64,000 nt of DNA from Streptomyces flavofungini (GTDB lineage: Bacteria; Actinomycetota; Actinomycetes; Streptomycetales; Streptomycetaceae): the NCBI RefSeq assembly GCF_030388665.1, contig NZ_CP128846.1, forward strand, positions 5,344,501 to 5,408,500. Reading direction: 5' to 3'. This document shows, one piece after another, positions 54,156 through 61,901 of the stretch. The notes beneath the pieces are model-generated. The model was given only the letters and a program-made list of their open reading frames with translations, was not told the origin of the DNA and did no database searches. Within the stretch, counting starts at the first letter, position 1; each line of letters begins with the position of its first letter. Both the position numbers and the translations under genes were made by a program.

Positions 54156-54851
54156 TCAGCCCACCGAGTTCGCCGACCGGGCCTCGACCAGACCGGACTC
54201 GTAGGCCGCGATCACCGCCTGGGCACGGTCGCGGACACTCAGCTTGGCGAAGATGCTGGTGATGTGGTTCTTGACCGTGGAGGCGCTGATCTCCATCGAC
54301 GACGCGATCTCGGCGTTGTCGAGACCGGTGGCCAGCAGGTGCCACACCTGGACCTCGCGGGGCGTCAGCTTGCCCATGCCGGGCGCCTGCGACGGTGGTC
54401 GCGGACGGCGGGGCGCGGTGACGTAGGCGGAGATCAGCCGGGTGAGCAGGCGGGGTGCCACGGCCGCCTCCCCGGCGTGCACGGTGCGCACGGCCGCCAC
54501 AAGTTCCTCCGGGGAGGCGTCCTTGGGCAGGAATCCGGAGGCGCCGGCGCGCAGGGCGGCGACCACGTACTCGTCCATGTCGAAGGTGCTTAGCGCCAGG
54601 ACTCGGCAGGTGGGCAGCTCCCGCGCGAGCCGCTCGGTCGCCTGGACGCCGTCGAGGACCGGCATCCGGATGTCCATCACCACGACGTGGGGCCGGTGCC
54701 GGTGCGCGAGCTCGACCGCCCGCTGCCCGTCGTCCGCCTCGGCCACCACGTCGAACACCGGGTCGGGGGTCAGGATCAGGGCCACACCCCGCCGCACGAG
54801 CGGCTGGTCGTCCGCGATCAGTATCCTGATCCGTTCCGAGGGTCCCGCCAT
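54156..54851 (-). CDS. NarL/FixJ-type response regulator
   Basis: 231 residues. Receiver domain with acidic pocket and phospho-acceptor Asp in HVVVMDIRMPVLDG, and conserved Lys in SGFLPKDASPEEL. C-terminal LuxR helix-turn-helix: LTPREVQVWHLLATGLDNAE, IASSMEISASTVKNHITSIF. It lies twelve bases downstream of the histidine kinase, which should phosphorylate it. Its target genes are unknown; the ISL3 remnant and serine hydrolase come next. Confidence 0.94.
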   Translation of the reverse strand: MAGPSERIRILIADDQPLVRRGVALILTPDPVFDVVAEADDGQRAVELAHRHRPHVVVMDIRMPVLDGVQATERLARELPTCRVLALSTFDMDEYVVAALRAGASGFLPKDASPEELVAAVRTVHAGEAAVAPRLLTRLISAYVTAPRRPRPPSQAPGMGKLTPREVQVWHLLATGLDNAEIASSMEISASTVKNHITSIFAKLSVRDRAQAVIAAYESGLVEARSANSVG

Positions 54852-54863
54852 CCGAGCCGCTCC

Positions 54864-56069
54864 TCATCCTTCGACCGGCGCCACCGGCAGGGTGGCCGCC
54901 ACCCGGAAGCCACCGCCGTCGAGGCCGCCGGCCACCATGCTGCCGCCCTGCAGCGCGACGCGCTCGCGCATGCCGATCAATCCGTACCCGGTGCGGCGCG
55001 ACCTCGGTCCACCCGCACCGCCCGCCCCCGCCGGGGCACCGACCAGGGTGTCGGCCGGCGCGGCCGTGCCGTTGTCGGAGACCTCGACGGTGATCCGGTC
55101 CGGATGGTACGTCAGCCGAACCCGCGCCTGGGCCCGGCCGGCGTGCTTGCGGGTGTTGGTGAGGGACTCCTGGACGATCCGGAACACCGCCAGGCCGGTG
55201 CTCGGTGGCAGCGGGCGTTCCGCCCCGAGGACGGCGAAGTCGACGGGCAGGCCGTCCCTCCGGGCGTCGTCGACGAGCTGGCCGAGGCTCCCGACACCGG
55301 GTTGCGGCGCGGACGGCACCTCGTCCGGCTCGTCGCCGGCCCGGAGCACGTCGAGCAGTTGGCGCATCTCTCGCAGCGCTATCTGCCCGGAGCCCTCCAG
55401 GGTGACCAGAGCGTCGCGCACCACCTCGGTATCGCCTCCGAGGTTGGCCCTCGCACCACCGGCCATCAGCTGCATGGTGGTGATGTGGTGGGCGACGATG
55501 TCGTGCAACTCCCGTGCGATGCGGCGCCGTTCCTGGGCCACCGCACGGTCGGCCAGCAGCCTGCGCCTGACCGCCACCGCTCGCTGCCGGTGCTTCAGCG
55601 CCTCGGCCGCGGCGATGACCAGCGCCGCGGCGAGCGCGTTGCTCGCCACATCCGCGATCGGCGGGGGCAGCGGATGCCCCCGGCCCAGCAGCGTCACGGC
55701 GGCCGCCACTAGGGCGGCCGGGGCCGCCACCGCGAGACCGCGGGACCGGGCCACCGCGAACAGCGCCACGATGAGTGTGCCGTTGAAGTGGTGTGGCATC
55801 GGCCCGCTCAGGTTCAGTGCCAGGCCGAGGGCCAGCACACCCGCAAGCGACGCCAGCGGGTAGCGGCGCCTGGTGAGCAGCGGTACGGCCGCCAGTACGA
55901 GAAGGACCAGCGCGGTCGCGGAGACCGGCCGGTCGCCGTCCGGGCCGCCGACCGTGTAGCCGAGGACGTCGACGACGGCCGCCCCGGTGGCCACCAGCGC
56001 GTCACCTGCGGTCCAGGGCAGCCTGTTGGCTCTCGGCGACGGCGGCAGGGGCCTGTGGTGCGTCGACAT
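54864..56069 (-). CDS. Sensor histidine kinase (HisKA_3 type)
   Basis: 401 residues. About five membrane helices in the first 130 residues, with very short external loops, so it probably senses an envelope or membrane state. Then the HisKA_3 dimerisation helix with the phospho-His in RRIARELHDIVAHHI, and an HATPase domain (NTRKHAGRAQA, VSDNGTAAP, GYGLIGMRERVALQGG). A Gly/Ala/Pro insert breaks the ATP lid. The ATG at 56069 follows AAAGGA at slightly long spacing. Operon with the response regulator. Confidence 0.92.
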   Translation of the reverse strand: MSTHHRPLPPSPRANRLPWTAGDALVATGAAVVDVLGYTVGGPDGDRPVSATALVLLVLAAVPLLTRRRYPLASLAGVLALGLALNLSGPMPHHFNGTLIVALFAVARSRGLAVAAPAALVAAAVTLLGRGHPLPPPIADVASNALAAALVIAAAEALKHRQRAVAVRRRLLADRAVAQERRRIARELHDIVAHHITTMQLMAGGARANLGGDTEVVRDALVTLEGSGQIALREMRQLLDVLRAGDEPDEVPSAPQPGVGSLGQLVDDARRDGLPVDFAVLGAERPLPPSTGLAVFRIVQESLTNTRKHAGRAQARVRLTYHPDRITVEVSDNGTAAPADTLVGAPAGAGGAGGPRSRRTGYGLIGMRERVALQGGSMVAGGLDGGGFRVAATLPVAPVEG

Positions 56070-56666
56070 GCGGGTGGTGGTCCTTTCCCTGGCCGGTCGG
56101 TCCCGGCCTTCGCCGGTCCACCGCGAGTCGTTCGTGAGTCGTTCCCGCGGTGACCTGCGATCCCGGGAGGGGCCGGCGTCCGCGATCCATTCTCGCCGTG
56201 GCTCCCGGCCCCGGGGCAGGGACCCGGGACCGATCCCCGACCAGGACCCTGGTCCTGGTCGGGGCCCTGTGCCGGACCCAGGTCCTGAAGGCCTTCTCGT
56301 CCCCCGCGAGGACGACGGCGCCCGGTGTGCCGGCGTATGCCGAACGCGGCCCCGGCGGGAACTCCGTGACGCCGGTCTCGGCACTGTCGTCGAGCAAACG
56401 AACGCCGAGTCCGCAGCCCGGCCGGTACCGCGTGCCCGCGCCACCGCGGGGAACCGCCCCGGAAGCGGGGCGCGAGCCCGACGAGGCCGAAGAGCCGGGT
56501 GGGGAGCCGGTGCCGGGTGATGCTGTGCGATCCGGAGCAGGGCCCGGGGGTTGGTGAACCGCCCGCTCACGCAAACGGCCCCGGGTGAGGAGTCCGAGAC
56601 CGCGCAGCGCACATCCCTGGAGGAGAAGCCCCGGTTCGGAGCGGTATCGCATGGTGCCCCGGAACG
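56070..56666. other. Intergenic region with a perfect inverted repeat
   Basis: About 600 bases. CCCCGACCAGGACC (56235-56248) and GGTCCTGGTCGGGG (56251-56264) are perfect inverted arms with a two-base loop, 166 bases upstream of the kinase start. No T run follows, so it is more like an operator or cruciform than a terminator. A reverse frame near 56270-56410 reads LLDDSAETGVTEFPPGPRSA, possibly a lost gene; nothing firm. Confidence 0.4.
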
Positions 56667-58583
56667 TCAGGCGTCGGCGTCCGCATCCCCCGACGCGGGC
56701 TCTTCCCGGCGCGGGGTGGGGTCGGGAAGAGGGAGCGAGAACCACACGGCTTTGCCCCTCCGCGTGGGCAGGGCACCCCAGGAGGAGGCCAGTTGGTCGA
56801 GGAGGGTCAGGCCGCGGCCTGACTCCTCATCGGGGCGCGCGGTCCGGGAGTGCGGCAGAACGGGACTGCCGTCGCTGACTTCGACGTGGAGTTCGTCCCT
56901 GGTGCGGCGCAGTCGGAGCCGCAGGGGGTCGCAGGCGTGGCGTACCGAGTTGGACAGGAGCTCGGAGGCCAGAAGGCAGGCGGTGTCGGTGAGGTCCTCG
57001 CAGTCCCAGTCCCGCAGGGTGCGGCGCAGGAAGCGGCGCCCGTCGCCCACACTCATGGGTTGTGCCGGGAGGAGCGCGGTGACGGCGGTCACCGGTGCGG
57101 GAGGGACGCGGGCGAGCAGCAGCGTCACGTCGTCGGCGTAGTCCTGGAGGCCGGGCAGCAGGGAGGCGAGTACGGAGTCCGCGGCCTGTTCCAGGCAAGG
57201 GAGGTCGGCGGTGGCCTTCTCCAGGGCGATGGTGAGGGCGTCGATCTGCTCTTCGATGTCGCTGGTCGGGGTCTCGACCAGGCCGTCGGTGTACAGGGCG
57301 AGCACTGAGGCCGGTGGCACGGTCAGGCGGGTTTCCTGGTGGGGCACCTCGCCGACGCCCAGGGGCACGCTGACCGGGACCGGGAGTCTTCGGACCTGAC
57401 CGGTGGGATCCACCATCAGGACTGGCAGGTGCCCGGCGGAGCACACCGTCAGCGTGCTGTCGTCGGGGTCCAGGATCAGGTAGCAGCAGGTGACGAGCTG
57501 GTCGGGCAGTTCACTGACGACCGCGTCCAGGGCGCGCATCAGCTGCCAGGGCGGCATGCCGGTCTTGGCCAGGGCGTGGGAGGCCGAGCGCAGTTGGCCC
57601 ATGACGGCGGCGGCTTCAAGACCTCGGCCCATGACATCGCCGATCAGTACTCCCACACGGCCGCCGCCCAGTGCGATCAGGTCGAACCAGTCCCCGCCCA
57701 CACCTGGGCCCTGCCGGGCGGGAAAGTAGCGGCTGGAGGTGTCCATGCCGGGCAGCGGGGCGGGTGAGCCCATCAGGCTGCGCTGCAGGGTCAGGGCTAC
57801 GTGGCGTTGCTGTTCGTAGAGTTCGGCGAGCTGGGCCTCGGCCGCCTTGCGCTCGCTCACGTCCCGGATGGCCGCGGAGACCAGGGTGCCGTCCGGGGTC
57901 TCCAGGGGGCTGAGGCTGATCTCGACCGGGAACTCGGCTCCGTCCTTGCGCAGCCCGTACAGGTCCAGGCCGGCGCCCATGGGGCGCACGCGGCGGTTGC
58001 TGACGTAGCCGTGGCGGTGGGAGGGGTGGTGATGATGGAACCTCTGGGGGACCAGGATTTCCACCGGGCGTTCCAGGAGCTCTTCGCGCCGATAGCCGAA
58101 CAGGGCTTCGGTCTGCGCGTTGACCAGCTGGATGATGCCCGCGTCGTCCACGATGACGATGGCGTCCGGAGCGGCTTCCAGCAGCGCCCGGAAGCGTGCG
58201 TCGGCGGCCTTTCGCTCGCTGACGTCGCGTACGGCGGCAGAGATCAGGAGACCGTCGGGAGTCTGCAGCGGGCTGAGGCTGATCTCGACCGGGAACTCGG
58301 CCCCGTCCCGGCGCAGTCCGTACAGTTCGAGGTTGGCGCCCATGGGCCGGACCTGCTGGTTGCCGGAGTAGCCAAGGCGGTGGCCCGGGTGCTGGTCCCG
58401 GAACCGCCGCGGCACCAGAATCTCGACGGGACGGCCGAGCAGTTCGTTTCGCGGATACCCGAACAGCGTCTCGGTCTGGGCGTTGACCAGACGGATCATC
58501 CCGCCGTCGTCCACGATGACCATCGCGTCCGGAGCCGCCTCCAACAGTGCGCGAAATGGTTCCTCGGCCACACGGGAACCCAT
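56667..58583 (-). CDS. PAS-PAS-SpoIIE phosphatase-HATPase signalling protein
   Basis: 638 residues. Two closely alike PAS domains (each FRALLEAAPDAMVIVDD, GYPRNELL, RRDGAEFPVEISLSPL) suggest internal duplication. A SpoIIE-type PP2C phosphatase follows (VGGDWFDLIALGGGRVGVLI, GDVMGRGLEAAAVMGQLRS, YTDGLVETP, DDVTLLLA), then an anti-sigma-type kinase domain (LLASELLSNSVRHACDP). Such proteins tune sigma factors through anti-sigma antagonists. The ATG at 58583 follows AAGGCGAG; an ATG at 58604 is also possible. Confidence 0.93.
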   Translation of the reverse strand: MGSRVAEEPFRALLEAAPDAMVIVDDGGMIRLVNAQTETLFGYPRNELLGRPVEILVPRRFRDQHPGHRLGYSGNQQVRPMGANLELYGLRRDGAEFPVEISLSPLQTPDGLLISAAVRDVSERKAADARFRALLEAAPDAIVIVDDAGIIQLVNAQTEALFGYRREELLERPVEILVPQRFHHHHPSHRHGYVSNRRVRPMGAGLDLYGLRKDGAEFPVEISLSPLETPDGTLVSAAIRDVSERKAAEAQLAELYEQQRHVALTLQRSLMGSPAPLPGMDTSSRYFPARQGPGVGGDWFDLIALGGGRVGVLIGDVMGRGLEAAAVMGQLRSASHALAKTGMPPWQLMRALDAVVSELPDQLVTCCYLILDPDDSTLTVCSAGHLPVLMVDPTGQVRRLPVPVSVPLGVGEVPHQETRLTVPPASVLALYTDGLVETPTSDIEEQIDALTIALEKATADLPCLEQAADSVLASLLPGLQDYADDVTLLLARVPPAPVTAVTALLPAQPMSVGDGRRFLRRTLRDWDCEDLTDTACLLASELLSNSVRHACDPLRLRLRRTRDELHVEVSDGSPVLPHSRTARPDEESGRGLTLLDQLASSWGALPTRRGKAVWFSLPLPDPTPRREEPASGDADADA

Positions 58584-58718
58584 CCTGTGCTCGCCTTGTG
58601 CCATGCCCCATGTCAGCAGCAACCGGGTCCGGCGCGGGCGGCTTGTCGCCAAGTGCCCGTTTGTGGTTGCTCTTTGCCTGAACAGGGGCCAGATGGAGCG
58701 CCCCGCGCCACCGATCGC

Positions 58719-59981
58719 CTACGGCTCCCTGTGCGCCGCGGGGTTCGGGGGCCGGGCGGCGGGTGCGGGGGCGACCACGCTGGTCGGCCGGCACAGGGCG
58801 AGCGCGATGTCGTCGGTCGGCGCGCGGCCCGTGTGCGCGGCCACCATGGCGTACAGCGTGTCCAGCGCGTCGGAGGGGGAGAGCGCGGCCAGTGCGTCAC
58901 CGACCCGTTCGAGGAGCGGGAAGTCGGCGCCGTTCGCATCGCGCGCCTCGCTCAGGCCGTCGGTGTAGAACAGGAGCCGGTCCCCACTCGTGAGATAGAA
59001 GCGGTACAGCTGCGGCTTCGGATGCAGGCCCAACGGGGGCGCCGGCTCCAGCGGTTCCAGCAACCTGATCTGCTTGCCCGCCCGTACGGGCGCGGGATGA
59101 CCGCAGTTGACGATGCGGACCTCGCCAGGGGCGAACTCGGCGAGTACGGCGGTGACGAATTCCTCCGCCTCCAGTTCCGGGGCGAGCCTGGCGTCCAGGG
59201 CCGTCGCCAGGTCGGCGAGGCCGGGCGTGAGGTAGGCAAGGTCCTTGAAGGCCCCGATGGTCGCCGTGGTGGCCCGCAGGGCGTCCAGGTCGTGGCCGCG
59301 TACGTCGCCGATGAGCAGGCGCACCCCGTACGGGGTGTGGACGACGTCGTACAGATCCCCGCACACCGACGCCCCCTGCACGGCACAGCGGTGCCGGGCG
59401 CACACCTCGATGCCGCCGAGCTCCACCGACATCGGCCGCAGGATCGCGTTCTGGGACGCCTGCGCGACTGCGGTGGCCCGGGCCAGCGCGGCCGCGTCGG
59501 CCGTGTGCCGGGCGGCGTCGCGGACGGCCAGCGTGCCGCCGACCAGCAGGACGAGGAACTCGATGGCGAAACCCGGAGTCACCATGAGGCCGCTCGCGGC
59601 GCCCGCTCCGAGAGCGAGCAACAGCGACGAGGCCGCCACCGCCGCGGTGTGCCGTGCGTCCAGGCGGGTGCAGGCCAGCACGGGACCGATGACCAGTACA
59701 GCGACTCCCGGGTGCCGGCTGCCGAGACCGCTGAGGACGGCGAGCAGGCCACTCACCACCAGCGCGAGCACCGGACGGCCCCGGCTGCGCCAGCGCCGCG
59801 TGCTCGTCTTCCGCCACCACCGCTCGACTGCCCTGACGGCCATGTGCAGCTCCAGCCTCCCCTTGCGTCTCGTGAGTCCGCGGCAGAGGACGGCCACTCT
59901 GGTCCAACGCGCCGCCGGGCGGGTCCGGCCGACCGGAGCGGACCGAGAGGTGGTCGGGTGTGTTCGCCGTGGTGCGGTCAT
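58719..59981 (-). CDS. Membrane-bound SpoIIE-type phosphatase
   Basis: 420 residues. An Arg-rich start, four hydrophobic helices at about 70-155, then a PP2C SpoIIE domain: CGDLYDVVHTPYGVRLLIGD, VRGHDLDALRATTATIGAF, YTDGLSEARDANGADFP and PTDDIALALCR. It probably dephosphorylates an anti-sigma-factor antagonist at the membrane. AAGGCG before the ATG at 59981 supports that start; an ATG at 59843 is an alternative. It lies 135 bases upstream of the PAS phosphatase and may be in its operon. Confidence 0.88.
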   Translation of the reverse strand: MTAPRRTHPTTSRSAPVGRTRPAARWTRVAVLCRGLTRRKGRLELHMAVRAVERWWRKTSTRRWRSRGRPVLALVVSGLLAVLSGLGSRHPGVAVLVIGPVLACTRLDARHTAAVAASSLLLALGAGAASGLMVTPGFAIEFLVLLVGGTLAVRDAARHTADAAALARATAVAQASQNAILRPMSVELGGIEVCARHRCAVQGASVCGDLYDVVHTPYGVRLLIGDVRGHDLDALRATTATIGAFKDLAYLTPGLADLATALDARLAPELEAEEFVTAVLAEFAPGEVRIVNCGHPAPVRAGKQIRLLEPLEPAPPLGLHPKPQLYRFYLTSGDRLLFYTDGLSEARDANGADFPLLERVGDALAALSPSDALDTLYAMVAAHTGRAPTDDIALALCRPTSVVAPAPAARPPNPAAHREP

Positions 59982-60130
59982 GTGAGCGCCTTGCTCGAAG
60001 AATCGGGCCTCTCGTGACGTGCGCGGCCCGGGGACGGAGCCGGGGAGAACGGACTTGGGAGAGGGCGCCGTGGCGCGGCGTGCCCGCTGCGCGGGGCCGC
60101 CTCCCCTGGCACCCGGGTACGGGCACGGGA

Positions 60131-60168
60131 CGGCGGTGATCCGGGAACGCCGTCCCGGATCACCGCCG
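60131..60168 (-). terminator. Terminator after the delta-60 protein
   Basis: CGGCGGTGATCCGGGA and TCCCGGATCACCGCCG, six-base loop, 16 perfect pairs, about 20 bases after the stop codon on the reverse strand. Confidence 0.75.
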
Positions 60169-60186
60169 CCGTCCGCTGTGGCCGCC

Positions 60187-61551
60187 CTACCCCTGGAGCT
60201 TGGCCAGGGCGAAGTCGAGCCCGGTGCTGCTCGATGTCGCGCCGCCGGCGATGACGATGTCGTCGCTGCCCGTCAGCGCGATGCCCCGAGCGACATCGGC
60301 CCCGCCGGAGAAGTCGACGGTGGCGATGCCGTCCCCGCTGAAGCCGGTGTCCAGGCTGCCGTCGGAGTTGTAGCGGACGACGAGGGCGTCGCCGTCGACG
60401 GGGTCGACGGGAAACACGACGGACTCCCCGGCCAGTCCGGCGATCACGATCTTGCCGTTGCTGTCCACGGCGACATCGCGCGCCTCGTCGGCGAGCAAGG
60501 TGTGCACGTCGGTCGTGACCTTGCCGTCGCCGCTGAAGCCCGTGTCCAGGCTGCCGTCGGAGTTGTAGCGGGCCACGCCGGTCTTGATGGGGCCCGCGAT
60601 GCCGAACGGCTCGGGGGCGTCGACCGCGCCCGCGATCACGTAGTCGCCGCCGGGCGCCTGGGCGAAGCCGAACGCGAGGTCGGAGAGTCCGTTGAAGTCG
60701 GTGGTCACGATGCCGTCGCCGCTGAAAGAGGTGTCGAGGCTGCCGTCGGAGTTGTACCGGACCAGCAGGAAGTCACTGTTGGCGCTGCCGGCCGCGATCA
60801 TCTTCCCGGTGGACAGCTCCTCCAGCGCGAAGAGGTGGTCGCCGGTGCCGAAGTCCGTGATGACGACGCCGTCGCCGCCGCCGAAGCCGGTGTCCAGGGT
60901 TCCGTCGGAGTTGTAGCGGGCGATGAAGGAGTCCGCCCCGGCCGCCCCGGCCGCCAGGATCTTGCCGCCGCTCGTCAGGCTCAGGCCGCGGATGCCGTCG
61001 CCGAGCCCGCCGGTCAGGTCGGTGGTGACCTTGCCGTCGCCGCCGCCGAAGGAGGTGTCGAGGGTGCCGTCGGAGTTGTACTTCGCCAGCGCCAGGTCGG
61101 CGATCTGCTCCCCTCCGGTGAACCCGCCCACCAGGATCTTCCCGTTGCCGGCCTCGATGACCGACCGGGCCATCGACAGGGTGTCGCCGAAGCCGGTGGC
61201 GACCTTGCCGTCGCCGCTGAAGCTGGTGTCCAGTGCTCCGCTGGAGGTGTACTTGGCCACACCGAAAGTGCCGGGGCCCACGCCGGGGGTGCCGAAGCCC
61301 CGTCGCCCGGCGACGAACAGGGACCCGTTGGACGTACGCAGCAGGTCGTTGCCGACCTCCGGCTCCGACGGGGTGGCGCCGAAGTCGGTGGTGACCTTGC
61401 CGCTGGTGCCGAAACCGGTGTCCAGGTCACCGGGCGCGGCCGCCGCGCTGGGCGCGAGAACCAGCATCAGGCCCACGGCCAGTGCGGACACGGCTGCCAC
61501 GTGGGCTCTCCACGTCGGGCGCTCTTCGAAGAGCGGGAAACGTCTGTTCAT
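60187..61551 (-). CDS. Secreted delta-60-repeat beta-propeller protein
   Basis: 454 residues. A Sec signal (RAHVAAVSALAVGLMLVLAP to SAAAAPG) is followed by about seven delta-60 repeats with the core ARYNSDGSLDTGFSGDGKV and ILVAGG-type strands. The array would close a seven-bladed propeller, probably for binding outside the cell. Repeats are very alike at DNA level, so conversion between them is likely. No catalytic domain. It stands alone between the phosphatase gene and the right-edge regulator. Confidence 0.9.
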   Translation of the reverse strand: MNRRFPLFEERPTWRAHVAAVSALAVGLMLVLAPSAAAAPGDLDTGFGTSGKVTTDFGATPSEPEVGNDLLRTSNGSLFVAGRRGFGTPGVGPGTFGVAKYTSSGALDTSFSGDGKVATGFGDTLSMARSVIEAGNGKILVGGFTGGEQIADLALAKYNSDGTLDTSFGGGDGKVTTDLTGGLGDGIRGLSLTSGGKILAAGAAGADSFIARYNSDGTLDTGFGGGDGVVITDFGTGDHLFALEELSTGKMIAAGSANSDFLLVRYNSDGSLDTSFSGDGIVTTDFNGLSDLAFGFAQAPGGDYVIAGAVDAPEPFGIAGPIKTGVARYNSDGSLDTGFSGDGKVTTDVHTLLADEARDVAVDSNGKIVIAGLAGESVVFPVDPVDGDALVVRYNSDGSLDTGFSGDGIATVDFSGGADVARGIALTGSDDIVIAGGATSSSTGLDFALAKLQG

Positions 61552-61901
61552 GAGTGGGACTCCTCACGGTTGCCGAGGCAATATGCCCCCGGTACGGCGG
61601 GCACCATTCCGCGCCCTTCACCCACGGACAACCGGCGCACCGGCGGCGCTCGGATGGGCGTCAGGGCGCGCTGGCCATTCGCCGGAGCGTGCCCATGGTG
61701 ACGCTCCGTAGCGCGCGCCGTGCGCTCGTCAGCCCCACCGGTCATGGACGGGGGCGAACTGGTCGCCGCGTACCCCGAAGCGAACAGGGACGGCCAGGCG
61801 ATGCCGTGTTTCTGTCCGCATGGCCGGTGCCTCCCCTGGACGGGTACCGGCGGAGCAGACTCAGCCGGGTTCGGTCAGGGAGGAAGCCAAGGGAGGGTCC
61901 C
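61552..61901. other. Divergent promoter region, no gene seen
   Basis: About 350 bases between the secreted delta-60 protein and the STAND regulator, transcribed apart. No hairpin or clear operator recognised. Confidence 0.4.
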
